64,000 bases of DNA. It comes from Methylocystis sp. B8. Lineage in GTDB: Bacteria > Pseudomonadota > Alphaproteobacteria > Rhizobiales > Beijerinckiaceae. Below, piece by piece: positions 27,398 to 36,210 of this stretch. The position numbers and the translations under genes were made by a program. How positions within the stretch are numbered: the first letter of the stretch is position 1; each line of letters starts with the position of its first letter. The stretch is taken from positions 119,941-183,940 of the forward strand of contig NZ_VBTZ01000007.1 in assembly GCF_005771425.1 (NCBI RefSeq). The letters run 5' to 3'. Under the pieces are notes generated by a model. The model ran no database searches. It saw nothing but the letters and a program-made list of their open reading frames with translations, and was not told where the DNA came from.

Positions 27398-28294
27398 TTG
27401 GATTCAAAAATCGATTTGTCAGCCCTGCGGCGGATTTACGCGCGTCAAATCCTGGCCCGCGCAGGAATCAGAAATAACCAAGCGTTGGAGGAGGCGTTTG
27501 CCGCCGTTCCCCGAGAGAACTTTCTGGGACCGCCACCCTGGGAGCTACTTCCCGTCTATTTCGATCGGAAAGGCGTGATCACAGACGATCCGGCTCTTCT
27601 GTACCAAGATGTGCTGGTTAGCCTCCAAGGGCATCGTTTCGTCAACAATGGATGCCCTGCCCTTCATGCCGCTCTTCTTCATGCCGTCGCAGTTCGACCT
27701 GGCGAGCGTGTCACGCACATAGGAGCCGGGACTGGTTACTACTCAGCGATCCTTTCTCATCTGGTAGGCACAACGGGCCAAGTGACAGCGATAGAACTGG
27801 ACGCCGAACTCGCCGACCGCGCACGAATCTCGTTGGCCGCCTTCGCCAATGTCTCAGTCGTTCGCGACTATGGCTCGAAATGGCCTCAAGAAGAGGCGGA
27901 TGTCGTATACGTCAACTTCGGCGTGGGCCGCCCTGCAGACGCTTGGATTGAAAACCTAGCCAAGGATGGACGGCTGATGTTTCCCTTAACCGCTGTCACC
28001 TCCGCCATTATGCCGAAAAACAATCAGAGGACTGGCGAAATTGGAAATGGCCCCGCCCTTTTGGTGACACGGCACGGCGTCGGCTTCGCAGCAAAATCGT
28101 TGGGTCCGGTCGCCTTCGTTCACGCGGAAAGCGATCTTGCAGTAACAAACGAAGAGAATGAGCGTCTGCTGACAACGCTTAAGAAGCGAACGGCGGGCTT
28201 TATTCGTTGCCTCAAATGGCGCGAATCCATCGTCGCTCCTGAACGCTATTGGCACATCGGTCGCGGTTGGGCGCTAGGATATGACGAGCCCTGA
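27398..28294 (+). CDS. Protein-L-isoaspartate O-methyltransferase-like protein
   Basis: About 298 residues from the TTG at 27398, which follows GAGGGA at proper spacing. The N-terminal half is PCMT-like: MFAAVPREN-type segment (EEAFAAVPRENFLGP), the SAM motif VTHIGAGTGYYSAILSHL near residue 108 and VTAIELDAELADRAR. The C-terminal half does not match the short bacterial Pcm and may bind a different substrate. Base usage is more AT-rich than rsmI and yraN, between which it sits; in relatives those genes are adjacent, so it appears to be inserted. Whether it repairs isoaspartate is not shown. Confidence 0.75.
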   Translation: MDSKIDLSALRRIYARQILARAGIRNNQALEEAFAAVPRENFLGPPPWELLPVYFDRKGVITDDPALLYQDVLVSLQGHRFVNNGCPALHAALLHAVAVRPGERVTHIGAGTGYYSAILSHLVGTTGQVTAIELDAELADRARISLAAFANVSVVRDYGSKWPQEEADVVYVNFGVGRPADAWIENLAKDGRLMFPLTAVTSAIMPKNNQRTGEIGNGPALLVTRHGVGFAAKSLGPVAFVHAESDLAVTNEENERLLTTLKKRTAGFIRCLKWRESIVAPERYWHIGRGWALGYDEP

Positions 28295-28322
28295 TAACAA
28301 GTCCTAGATTGGAGTTTATTGC

Positions 28323-28700
28323 TTGAACAGCGACTCCAACTCCCGCCGCGCCGCACATGTCTATGGCCTACGCGCCGAGACGGCGGCGACCTTATGGCTG
28401 CGGGCGAGGCTCTATCAAATCCTCGCGCGTAATTTTCGGGCGCATGGCGGCGAGATCGACATCGTCGCGCTGCGGGGCCGCACGATCGTCTTCGTCGAAG
28501 TGAAAGCGCGCGGCGATCTCGATAACGCCATCATCGCGATCACGCCGCAAAAACAAAAACGCTTCTCGCTCGCGGCAGGCCGCTGGCTCGCCGCGAACCC
28601 TTGGGCGATGACCTATACGCTGCGGGCCGACGCCATTTTCGTTGCGCCGCGCAGGCTGCCGCGTCATCTCGAAAACGCTTTTGAGCTGCGCGTCGGCTGA
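28323..28700 (+). CDS. yraN: YraN family (UPF0102) nuclease-fold protein
   Basis: The 125-residue protein has the UPF0102 core: [42 protein letters not shown] and the [13 protein letters not shown] helix. The E-x-D and EVK residues match the restriction-endonuclease-like fold, though activity is unproven in the family. The TTG start at 28323 is supported by GGAG eight bases upstream. It belongs with rsmI and the PBP activator in the usual alphaproteobacterial neighbourhood. Confidence 0.9.
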   Translation: MNSDSNSRRAAHVYGLRAETAATLWLRARLYQILARNFRAHGGEIDIVALRGRTIVFVEVKARGDLDNAIIAITPQKQKRFSLAAGRWLAANPWAMTYTLRADAIFVAPRRLPRHLENAFELRVG

Positions 28701-28715
28701 CGAATAGAGCGGGCC

Positions 28716-29474
28716 TCACCAGGTCTGGATAAACCGCCGCTCGAAACCCTCCAGCGCCACCGCTGTGAGCACGCCGCTACTCACGGCGCGGGTGTCGAGA
28801 TTGATCCGGTTCGGCAAATCCTCGACATCGCGATGCGGCGTATGCCCGTGCACGACCACCTTCCCGAAGGACTCGCTGCAATCGAGAAACCCCTCGCGAA
28901 TCCACATCAGATCATAAGGGTCCTGCAGATGCAGAGGCCGGCTTCGCCGCACGCCGGCGTGGCAGAAGAAATAGCCGCCATATTCCGCCCACAGCCGGGT
29001 CTCTTCGACAAATTGACGATGCTCGCTCGGAAAATGCGCGAGAAATTTTTGCCGAACGCGCGACGCTCCGCCGAGCGCGACTTCCTGGCCGGCGTCGACG
29101 CCATAGGAATGCAACGTCGTGAGCGCGCCATTCGTCACCCAATCGTCGAGCGCCGCAGAGTCGTCGAGGAAGCGCAGCAGCGCCTCTTCGTGGTTGCCGC
29201 GCAGCGTGACGATCGGCGTGGGGAAATCTCCGACTGACAAGCGCTTCAAAACGCCGTTCGGGCCTAATCCGCGGTCGATATAGTCGCCGACGAAAATCGT
29301 CACCGCCTGTCGGCAAGGGTTTGCTGCGAGGTCTTCCGCGATCGCTTCAGAGAGAACGTGCAGAAGATCGGCGCGGCCATGGATATCGCCGATCGCGTAA
29401 AGGCGCATGCCGGGCGGCGCCTGGGCGGTTCTCAAAGCGGAAGGGAATGAGCGCGTCGTCATGGCTTCTTTCAT
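28716..29474 (-). CDS. Metallophosphoesterase (serine/threonine phosphatase-like)
   Basis: A 252-residue PPP-type phosphoesterase with all metal motifs: YAIGDIHGRADLL, VGDYIDRG, TLRGNHEEALLRF, then FCHAG and VHGHTPH. These supply the Asp, His and Asn ligands for two metals. Bacterial relatives are annotated as serine/threonine phosphatases or ApaH-like enzymes; the substrate is not evident. The start could be 29474 or an internal ATG at 29462. It converges with yraN. Confidence 0.9.
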   Translation of the reverse strand: MKEAMTTRSFPSALRTAQAPPGMRLYAIGDIHGRADLLHVLSEAIAEDLAANPCRQAVTIFVGDYIDRGLGPNGVLKRLSVGDFPTPIVTLRGNHEEALLRFLDDSAALDDWVTNGALTTLHSYGVDAGQEVALGGASRVRQKFLAHFPSEHRQFVEETRLWAEYGGYFFCHAGVRRSRPLHLQDPYDLMWIREGFLDCSESFGKVVVHGHTPHRDVEDLPNRINLDTRAVSSGVLTAVALEGFERRFIQTW

Positions 29475-29540
29475 TTACCGTCCCGAAGCGCCTCGACGAG
29501 CAGATGGGTCAGGCAGTCGGATGAAGGATTGTTTCCCTTA

Positions 29541-29646
29541 CCCTCATCCTGAGGAGCCGTCCGCAAGTCGGGTTTACGCGACTTGCGGGTTTAACGTCGA
29601 TCTCGGGCGGGCCCGAGATCGATGGCGGCGTCTCGAAGGACGAGGG
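29541..29646. repeat. Palindromic repeat, family 2 (copy D, long form)
   Basis: CCCTCATCCTGAGGAGCCG at the left pairs with a right end GTCTCGAAGGACGAGGG. Inside are GCAAGTCGGG/CGACTTGCGGG and TCTCGGGCGGGCCCGAGA, the same internal modules as copy A near 11590. Confidence 0.85.
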
Positions 29647-29674
29647 TAAGGAAAAAATACGCGAATTCGGGCTT

Positions 29675-29720
29675 CCTCGTCCTTCGAGACGCGTGCTGCG
29701 CACGCTCCTCAGGATGAGGG
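29675..29720. repeat. Palindromic repeat, family 2 (copy E, short form)
   Basis: CCTCGTCCTTCGAGACGCG, a short GTGCTGCGCAC hairpin and CTCCTCAGGATGAGGG follow each other. It is oriented opposite to copy D and lies 30 bases from it. Confidence 0.85.
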
Positions 29721-29856
29721 AGCCCTTCACCCGATCGCCCTGGCGGATAGGGTGGCCTCATTGGCGAGGAAGTCTGTGGTTCTTTCCACTCACTGCCTTG
29801 GCGCCAGACAATGCAGCCAGACGCCGAACGGGGAAACGGGACGGGCGAGAGAGAGC

Positions 29857-31563
29857 ATGCGGAATTTGACAAAGATTTTTATTTGCGCGGCTCGCCTTAC
29901 GCTGATCCTTGCGTCTGCCCTGACCTTCACCATCGCGCCCGCACATGCCGAGACGCCGGACGAAACTTTCAAGGCGCTTGGTCTTTCAAAGAGCGCTTCG
30001 CCCAAAGAACTCTATGACGCGCTGACCAAGCGCTACTACGACGAATCGCAAGGGGCCGGCAAAGGATCGCTCTCGAAATATTGGGAGCCGATTCCGATCT
30101 CGAAATATCTTAATCCGCACGACTTCTATAAGCCGCCGCAGACGATCGACGTCGATGCGCAGCGCGCGCAATGCGTCGAATGCCATCAGCAGGCGACGCC
30201 CGGCTGGACGCATAGCTGGAAGGGCAGCGTGCACGGCAATCTCGACGCGATCCGCAATCTGCCCGACTCGGATGCGCGCGCCTATAAGAAGGCGATGATC
30301 ACGGAGGTCGAGAACAATCTCCGCTCGATGGGAACGCTCAAGGCCGGCGAAACGCTCAAAGAAGTCAGCTGCATCGACTGCCATATGGGAGTCGGCAAGG
30401 AGCATGGGCAGCACAAGACTGAACTGAAAATGCCGGACGCCGCCGCCTGCGGACAGTGCCATGTGCAGCAATTCGCCGAACGCGAGTCAGAGCGCGACAC
30501 TTTCACCTGGCCGCAGGATCAGTGGAAGCCGGGCCATCCGTCACATGCGCTATCGATGAAGGCCAATGTCGAGAACGCCGTGTGGGCGGCGATGGAGCAG
30601 CGCGAAGTCGCGGAAGGCTGCACCTTCTGCCACACGCCGCAGACGACGTGTAACTCCTGCCATACGCGCCATGAATTCTCCGCCGCGCAGGCGCGCAAGC
30701 CGCAAGCCTGCGCCATCTGTCACAACGGCGTCGATCACAATGAATTCGAAGGCTACATGCTTTCGAAGCACGGCACGATCTATCAAACGCGCGGCGATAC
30801 ATGGGACTGGAACGTCCGCCTCGCCGACGCAATGGAAAAGGGCAAGATGAACGCCCCGACCTGCGCCTTCTGCCACATGGAATACGAAGGTAAGTTCACG
30901 CACAACATGGTGCGCAAGGCGCGCTGGGCCTTCGTGCCGATGCCCAAGATCGCGGAAAACCTGAACCACCCTTGGTTCACGCAGCGCAAGGAGTCATGGG
31001 TTTCGACCTGCTCCAACTGCCATTCCGACAGTTTCGCGCGCGCCTATCTCGACGGCATGGATAAGGGCATCATCTCCGGTCTCGACATCACCGAGAAAGC
31101 GCGCAGCGTCCTCGTAAAGCTCTATAACGACAGACTGCTGCCCGGCCAGACGACGAACCGTCCGGCGCCGCCGCCGCCGGAAAAGGACGACGTCGGCGGC
31201 TTCTTCCAGCTCTTCTGGCAGAAGGGCAATAATCCGAGCGCCATCGAATATGTCTTCGCCGATATGTGGGAGCACCATCAGATCAAGCACTATAAGGGGC
31301 TCGCGCATATGAACCCCGGCGGCTACACCTATACCGAGGGCTGGTCGCAGCTCATTGGCGCGGCGGCGAAAATCAATGACGAGGACACGCGGCTGCGCGA
31401 AGCCGCCGAATTCCGCGCGGAACTGAAGCGCATCTCCGGCCAGAAGCGCGGCGACCTCGATCTTGATTCGCCGACGCGGCGCGCCTGGGCGGGCGGTCTG
31501 GGGCTCCTCGCCATGCTTGCCGGCGCCGGCCTGTTGGTGCGTCGGGAGCGCAAGAGCGGGTGA
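29857..31563 (+). CDS. haoA: Octahaem hydroxylamine oxidoreductase, membrane-anchored
   Basis: HaoA oxidises hydroxylamine, which methane monooxygenase makes from ammonia, in the periplasm. The 568-residue precursor has a signal peptide ending AHA near residue 31 and eight CxxCH haem sites at 106, 172, 198, 255, 265, 285, 336 and 385, the count and spread of HAO. The segment HMNPGGYTYTEGW at 484-496 holds the tyrosines where the P460 haem cross-link is expected, so it should oxidise rather than only reduce. A C-terminal membrane helix (about 543-562) with a basic tail anchors it. No haoB or cytochrome gene follows; the next gene is a hydrolase. The start at 29857 gives the compact signal peptide. 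Confidence 0.93.
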   Translation: MRNLTKIFICAARLTLILASALTFTIAPAHAETPDETFKALGLSKSASPKELYDALTKRYYDESQGAGKGSLSKYWEPIPISKYLNPHDFYKPPQTIDVDAQRAQCVECHQQATPGWTHSWKGSVHGNLDAIRNLPDSDARAYKKAMITEVENNLRSMGTLKAGETLKEVSCIDCHMGVGKEHGQHKTELKMPDAAACGQCHVQQFAERESERDTFTWPQDQWKPGHPSHALSMKANVENAVWAAMEQREVAEGCTFCHTPQTTCNSCHTRHEFSAAQARKPQACAICHNGVDHNEFEGYMLSKHGTIYQTRGDTWDWNVRLADAMEKGKMNAPTCAFCHMEYEGKFTHNMVRKARWAFVPMPKIAENLNHPWFTQRKESWVSTCSNCHSDSFARAYLDGMDKGIISGLDITEKARSVLVKLYNDRLLPGQTTNRPAPPPPEKDDVGGFFQLFWQKGNNPSAIEYVFADMWEHHQIKHYKGLAHMNPGGYTYTEGWSQLIGAAAKINDEDTRLREAAEFRAELKRISGQKRGDLDLDSPTRRAWAGGLGLLAMLAGAGLLVRRERKSG

Positions 31564-31682
31564 GCGTCCCGCTTGTCGTTCCGGCGCATGAGCGCGCGGA
31601 CAAAAAACCTCGCCGCTCGGCCTCGTCGCCAAAATGCATTATGTTCGCGCAAGGAATCGGCGTCGAGCGCCGAGGAGACCCT

Positions 31683-32630
31683 ATGCGAGAACTTGTTGCA
31701 TCGCCCCACAATCCTATCCCTGACGGCGCCGCGGTCTATGCTCTGAGGACGCGGGACGGACGCAACTTGCGCGCCGCTGCTTTCCCTTGCAGCGAGAGGG
31801 CGCGCGGCACAGTGGCGTTGTTTCAGGGCCACAATGAATTCATCGAGAAATATTTCGAGACAATCCAGGATTTACGCAGGCGCCGACTCGACGTGGTCGC
31901 GCTCGACTGGCGCGGTCAGGGCGGCTCTGAACGCGAACTCGACGACCCGCGCAAGGGACATATTGACGACTTCTCGCAATATCAGCGCGACCTCGATGTT
32001 TTCATCACACATGTTCTGAGCGATCGGCCGCAACCCTGGTTCGCCCTCGCCCATTCGATGGGCGCGGCCATCATGCTCGACGCGGCGCATTCGGGAAGAA
32101 CGCCGTTCCAGCGTTTCGTGCTGACCGCGCCCATGATCGATCTCGCTAATTTGCGCTTTCCGCGTGCGACGCGGTGGCTCGCCGACACCCTCGACATGTG
32201 CGGATTTGGCGGAATGTACATCCCAGGGGGGACTGGCGCTTCCTTTATCGAGAAGCCCTTCAAAGGGAATCTTTTGACCACCGATCCCGTTCGCTTCGAA
32301 CGAAACGCGGCGATCCTCAGGTCGGCGCCGCAGCTCGCCATCGGCGATCCGACAATCGGCTGGGTAAACGCCGCATTCCGACTGATGAGAGGCTTCGAGT
32401 CGCCCGACTACGCGCGCAGAATCCGTGCGGCCGTCCTGATGTTTGGCTGCGGGCGCGAGATGATCGTCTCGAACGCCGCGATTGAACGTTTCGCGCTAAA
32501 TCTCAATAGCGGCGCTCTCGCGATGATCCCCGGCGCCAAGCACGAACTCATGATGGAGCGCGATGAGTTTCGCAGCCAGTTCTGGCGCGCTTTCGACGCC
32601 TTCATTCCGGGAGAGGTTTATGTCTCCTAG
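31683..32630 (+). CDS. Alpha/beta hydrolase, monoacylglycerol/lysophospholipase-like
   Basis: The 315-residue protein resembles the PldB-type serine hydrolases: LFQGHNEFIEKYFETIQDL with an oxyanion-type loop, VVALDWRGQGGSER, and the nucleophile elbow near residue 120 in FALAHSMGAAIM. A C-terminal GAKHELMMERD supplies the catalytic His. A GAGGAGA ribosome site precedes the ATG at 31683. It is about 120 bases behind haoA on the same strand, which may be coincidence. The lipid substrate is inferred from the family only. Confidence 0.85.
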   Translation: MRELVASPHNPIPDGAAVYALRTRDGRNLRAAAFPCSERARGTVALFQGHNEFIEKYFETIQDLRRRRLDVVALDWRGQGGSERELDDPRKGHIDDFSQYQRDLDVFITHVLSDRPQPWFALAHSMGAAIMLDAAHSGRTPFQRFVLTAPMIDLANLRFPRATRWLADTLDMCGFGGMYIPGGTGASFIEKPFKGNLLTTDPVRFERNAAILRSAPQLAIGDPTIGWVNAAFRLMRGFESPDYARRIRAAVLMFGCGREMIVSNAAIERFALNLNSGALAMIPGAKHELMMERDEFRSQFWRAFDAFIPGEVYVS

Positions 32631-32745
32631 AGCGCGCTGCGAAAAAGTGGAATCCGGTTTTTCGCTTAAAGCGCGCTCTAAATTTCTAAGATCGATCACG
32701 TTATCTGCATTTGGGCGATTCCGCCTAAATGCAGCGTGATCTATG
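32629..32745. repeat. Palindromic repeat, family 4 (copy A)
   Basis: AGAGCGCGCTGCGAAAAAG begins an imperfect palindrome that closes with CGCTTAAAGCGCGCTCT. A second pair follows: GATCACGTTATCTGCATTT and AAATGCAGCGTGATC. The convergent hydrolase and hisN genes end on either side, so it may also act as a transcription end. A related element lies at 57541-57655. Confidence 0.75.
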
Positions 32746-33553
32746 CGCGGAGCAGCTTTAACGCTTCCTCGTGCAGCGCCGGATCGCCCGCTGCAATGAT
32801 GGCGCCTCCCGGCGCCGCGGCGCCGCCTTCCCAATTGGTGACGACGCCGCCCGCGCCCTCGATGATCGGAATCAGCGCGACGATGTCGTAAGGCTGCAAA
32901 TTCGTCTCGATGACCAGATCGACATGGCCAGAGGCGAGCGCGCAATAGGCGTAGCAATCGCCCCCATAACGCGAAAGCCGCGCTGCGCGCTCGACGCGAT
33001 GGAAATTGTCGCGCAGCGCCGGGTCGATCAACTGTGGCGAGGTGGTCATCAGCGTCGCCTGCGCGAGCTTGGAACAGCAGCGCGTTGCAAGTCTTCGCGT
33101 CTCGAGCGCCCCGCGCGCGCCATCCGCCCCCCTCGACGGGCCGCGCCAATGCGCAGCCTCCCCGTCGCCGAAGAAACGCTCACGGGTGAACGGCTGGCTC
33201 ATTAGGCCATAGCAGGGCCGGCCGCCATGGGTGAGGCCAATCAGCGTGCCCCAGAGCGGCAAGCCGCAGATGAAGCTCTTGGTGCCGTCGATCGGATCGA
33301 GCACCCAGACATATTCGGCGTCTTCGCGTAACTGGCCGAATTCCTCGCCATAAATGCCGTGGCCGGGAAAGGTCGTTTCGATTAAGCGCCGCATGGCGAG
33401 TTCTGCGGCGCGATCGGCTTCCGTCACGGGATCGAAAGCCCCGCCATGCGCCTTGTCGTCGGCGGCGAGCGCCGTCCGAAAGAAGGGCATGATCGCTTCC
33501 GCCGAAACATCGGCGAGATGCTCAACGAATTTCTCAAAATCGACGGCGGTCAT
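32741..33553 (-). CDS. hisN: Histidinol-phosphatase (inositol monophosphatase fold)
   Basis: The 270-residue protein has the IMPase-superfamily metal motifs: GEEFG near 70, WVLDPIDGTKSFICGLPLWGTLIGL near 85 and the late PYDIVALIPIIEGAGG motif. The SFICGLPLW form is typical of HisN-type histidinol phosphatases, which complete histidine synthesis. The upstream open frame to 33763 is a shadow of the next gene; the ATG at 33553 gives the family start (TAVDFEKFVEHLADVSAEAI). It is in a row with N-formylglutamate amidohydrolase, an order often seen near cpdR in Hyphomicrobiales. Confidence 0.88.
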   Translation of the reverse strand: MTAVDFEKFVEHLADVSAEAIMPFFRTALAADDKAHGGAFDPVTEADRAAELAMRRLIETTFPGHGIYGEEFGQLREDAEYVWVLDPIDGTKSFICGLPLWGTLIGLTHGGRPCYGLMSQPFTRERFFGDGEAAHWRGPSRGADGARGALETRRLATRCCSKLAQATLMTTSPQLIDPALRDNFHRVERAARLSRYGGDCYAYCALASGHVDLVIETNLQPYDIVALIPIIEGAGGVVTNWEGGAAAPGGAIIAAGDPALHEEALKLLRA

Positions 33554-33585
33554 GCCAGCTCCAGGCGGGCCCCTCGAGCGTCCAG

Positions 33586-34545
33586 CTACTCGGCCGCCGC
33601 CCGCCGTTCGCCGCCCAAAATCTCGCCCAAGTCTTCGCGCCGCGCCACCGCCGCCAGAACGTCTCCGAGATCGCGGGCCACAGTGTCGAAGCGCTCGTTC
33701 TTCTGGAGCGTAGACTCGTCCATGTAAAGACCGCGCGACACTTCGATCTGCAGCGCGTGCCAACCGGCGGCGGGCTTGCCATAGTGCTCGGTGATAAAGC
33801 CGCCCGCGTAAGGACGGTTGCGCATGACATGATAGCCGCGGGCGCGCAACCGATCTTCTATAACGTCGACCAGTCCGGTGGAGGCGCTCGCGCCGTAACG
33901 ATCGCCGATAACGAAATCCATACGCCGCTTGTCGCCTCGCGCCGCCAGCAGCGGATCGCGCGCCCCCGTCGACGGCATCGAATGGCAGTCGATCAGCACG
34001 GCGAGGCCAAAACGAGATGCGGCGCGCTCCATCAATTCACGCAGGGCGGAATGATATGGCTTGTAGAGGCTATCGATCCTCCGCAACCCCTCGTCGAGCG
34101 TGAGGCGGCTTTCATAGATTTCGCGCGCGTCGGCGACCACGCGGGGAATCGTGCCTAGTCCCGCGGCAACGCGCAGCGAACGCGTGTTGGCGAAAGCCGG
34201 CAAGGCCCCGTCGAAGAGCTTGGGATCGAGTTCGTAAGGTTCGCGATTGAGATCAAGGTAAGCGCGAGGAAAGCGCGCCCGCAGCAAAGGCGCCCCGATG
34301 GACGAGGCCGCAGCGAAGAGATCGTCGACATAGGCGTCTTCGGAACGGCGCAAGGTCGCCGTATCGAGCGGCGATGAGGCGAGAAAATGCGCTGGATAGA
34401 TCCGGCCCGAATGCGGCGAGGAAAAAACCAGGGGCGAAGTCAGCTCGTCTGGCTCGATGGTGTCGAAGGCGCGCTCGAACTCCGGCTCACAGCAAGAACT
34501 CGCCACCATCTTCGTTTCGCGCGATTCGCGCATGCGATCGTTCAT
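33586..34545 (-). CDS. N-formylglutamate amidohydrolase family protein
   Basis: About 319 residues from the ATG at 34545. It carries the FGase motifs: VFSSPHSGRIYP near the N-terminus, LLRARFPRAYLDLNREPYELD, LIDCHSMPS with the metal His, and YAGGFITEHYGKP near the C-terminus. The family hydrolyses N-formylglutamate or related formyl or acyl amides; no hut genes are nearby, so the physiological role is open. An upstream TTG at 34584 is in frame. It is divergent from cpdR. Confidence 0.88.
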   Translation of the reverse strand: MNDRMRESRETKMVASSCCEPEFERAFDTIEPDELTSPLVFSSPHSGRIYPAHFLASSPLDTATLRRSEDAYVDDLFAAASSIGAPLLRARFPRAYLDLNREPYELDPKLFDGALPAFANTRSLRVAAGLGTIPRVVADAREIYESRLTLDEGLRRIDSLYKPYHSALRELMERAASRFGLAVLIDCHSMPSTGARDPLLAARGDKRRMDFVIGDRYGASASTGLVDVIEDRLRARGYHVMRNRPYAGGFITEHYGKPAAGWHALQIEVSRGLYMDESTLQKNERFDTVARDLGDVLAAVARREDLGEILGGERRAAAE

Positions 34546-34727
34546 TCGCTCGTCCCGGTCCCGCGTCGCAACAGCCTTATTCAATCAAGCGCCGGCCTGG
34601 CGGATGGGCCTCGATAAAGGATGGCGCTTCACGCTATATTGGGCGCTAAGTTAACGCGCCGCCACCTCGGTTTCATCTGAAATTTAGAAATATCAGGCGA
34701 TATGGCAAAAAACCCGCGAGGATGGCG

Positions 34728-35102
34728 ATGAACGATAGGCTGGCTACACGAATTCTGCTTGCTGAAGACGACAACGACATGCGGCGTTTTCTAGTAAAGG
34801 CTTTGCAACAGGCCGGGTTTTCGGTCACCTCGTTCGATAATGGGCTTTCCGCCTATGATCAGCTTCGGGTCGAGCCCTTCGAACTTCTCCTGACCGACAT
34901 CGTCATGCCTGAGATGGATGGAATCGAACTCGCCCGCCGCGCGACTGAGCTCGATCCGGACATAAAAGTCATGTTCATCACCGGCTTCGCCGCCGTCGCG
35001 CTCAATCCGGACAGTCGCGCGCCGCGACAGGCAAAAATCCTCTCCAAGCCGTTTCATCTGCGGGATCTGGTCACCGAGGTGCAGAGGATGCTCGCCGCTT
35101 AG
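34728..35102 (+). CDS. cpdR: Cell-cycle response regulator CpdR
   Basis: A stand-alone receiver domain of 124 residues with acidic pocket residues in LAEDDNDMRR, phospho-acceptor Asp57 in LLTDIVMPEMDG, a Thr switch (VMFITGF) and the KPF lysine. Unphosphorylated CpdR primes the ClpXP protease for substrates such as CtrA in Caulobacter and other alphaproteobacteria. I chose the second ATG (34728) because GAGG lies at the right distance; the first (34722) would overlap it. Its genomic partner in function, rcdA, lies 1.4 kb away. Confidence 0.88.
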   Translation: MNDRLATRILLAEDDNDMRRFLVKALQQAGFSVTSFDNGLSAYDQLRVEPFELLLTDIVMPEMDGIELARRATELDPDIKVMFITGFAAVALNPDSRAPRQAKILSKPFHLRDLVTEVQRMLAA

Positions 35103-35103
35103 G

Positions 35104-36039
35104 CTAGCCGCAGGCTTCGCAGATCGCCGCGACGTGGCGGTCATCTGTCCCGCAACAGCCGCCGAGGATGCGCAACCCCGGATAATGCTGGCGCAGCTTG
35201 GAACACCTGCGGCCGAGATCGAGCGGATCGCCGGAATCGAGCGTGTCCGATCGATCGAGCTCGGCGTGACTCTTTGTCGAGGCGTTGGCCTTGGCCCCGA
35301 AGAGCCGCTTCATCCATGGCTCGTCTGCCGACAGCGCCTGCTCGAAATGCGTCGGATGGGCGCAATTGATCATGTAATAGGCGGGCGCCGTTTGGGTCTC
35401 GCGGTCTACCGCCTCGATGGCGTCGCGCAAGCTAAGGCCGCCGATGAGCTTGCCATCAGTCTCCACGGTGAAGGAAATTGAGCATGGCATGCCGAGCGCG
35501 CGGGCCGCGCGCGCGACGCCGATCGCTTCCTCGACATCATTTAATGTATAGGAGGCCACCATATCGGCCTCTGTTTCGGCGAAGGCCGCGATCTGCGGCG
35601 CGTGGTAGTCCTCCGCTTCTTTCGCGCTCATGCGCCCTGCGGCGTAGCCGTCTCCGCGAGGACCCATGACCCCGGCAATGACGATCGGCGTTTCCGTCGT
35701 TTCCCAGGCTTCGCGAAGTTCTTCCAACAGCATGATCGAGAACGTGTTGATGCGCTTCAAATCTTCCGCGCCGTAGCCGAGCTTTGCGCCCCAGTCGCGG
35801 TTGGCCCGCCAAGTCGGCGTATCCAAGATGAGCCCGAGGCCGTGGCGGCGCGCGATGGCCAGGTAACGCTCGTAATAGTCGCGCAGCCGCGTCCGCCCCT
35901 CCTCGCTGTCGAGCAGAACGAAAGATGCGAAATGCGGCAGGTCGACGCCCTCATGGAAAATAAGCGTCGTTTCCAGGCCGCCATCGCTGATAAAGAGAGC
36001 GGGTTCCAGTTGCGGTAGATCGGCCCGGTATTTGGCCAT
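35104..36039 (-). CDS. Homocysteine S-methyltransferase family protein
   Basis: The 311-residue barrel enzyme opens with LFISDGGLETTLIFHEG and has the zinc ligands in MINCAHPTHF and the terminal ILGGCCGTDDRHVAAI. Such enzymes transfer a methyl group from S-methylmethionine, betaine or a similar donor to homocysteine. The ATG at 36039 follows GAGGAA at good spacing; an upstream start at 36081 is less likely. It ends against cpdR (one base between stop codons) and is monocistronic. Confidence 0.9.
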   Translation of the reverse strand: MAKYRADLPQLEPALFISDGGLETTLIFHEGVDLPHFASFVLLDSEEGRTRLRDYYERYLAIARRHGLGLILDTPTWRANRDWGAKLGYGAEDLKRINTFSIMLLEELREAWETTETPIVIAGVMGPRGDGYAAGRMSAKEAEDYHAPQIAAFAETEADMVASYTLNDVEEAIGVARAARALGMPCSISFTVETDGKLIGGLSLRDAIEAVDRETQTAPAYYMINCAHPTHFEQALSADEPWMKRLFGAKANASTKSHAELDRSDTLDSGDPLDLGRRCSKLRQHYPGLRILGGCCGTDDRHVAAICEACG

Positions 36040-36210
36040 TTTCTCTGTTCCTCGCTTTCGGCGCTTCGGCGCGCCGCCCAAGGGGCAACTTGCCCATTTG
36101 CCCGCATTGCGTTATCAGCGCCGTCAAATTCGCTTGTTTCGACCGGCCTACCTCGCGCCGCAGCGGCGCGGGGCTTTCAGCCGTTTCTATCGCAGTAAGG
36201 ATGCGTCGCC

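Larger units (their letters stand above)
29475..29856. other. Gene-free spacer upstream of haoA, mostly palindromic repeats
   Basis: About 380 bases without a gene. Two family-2 repeats (29541-29646 and 29675-29720) occupy the left half. The haoA promoter must lie in the remaining 130 bases before 29857; I could not pick convincing -35 and -10 boxes there. Confidence 0.7.

Noticed and set aside
33554..33763. N-terminal extension of the HisN frame
   Set aside because: It overlaps the N-formylglutamate amidohydrolase gene in another frame and has arginine-rich shadow composition; the ATG at 33553 fits the family start.
36040..36210. SAM- or SAH-type riboswitch before the homocysteine methyltransferase gene
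   Set aside because: Some hairpins are possible, but I could not match conserved core bases of any known class.
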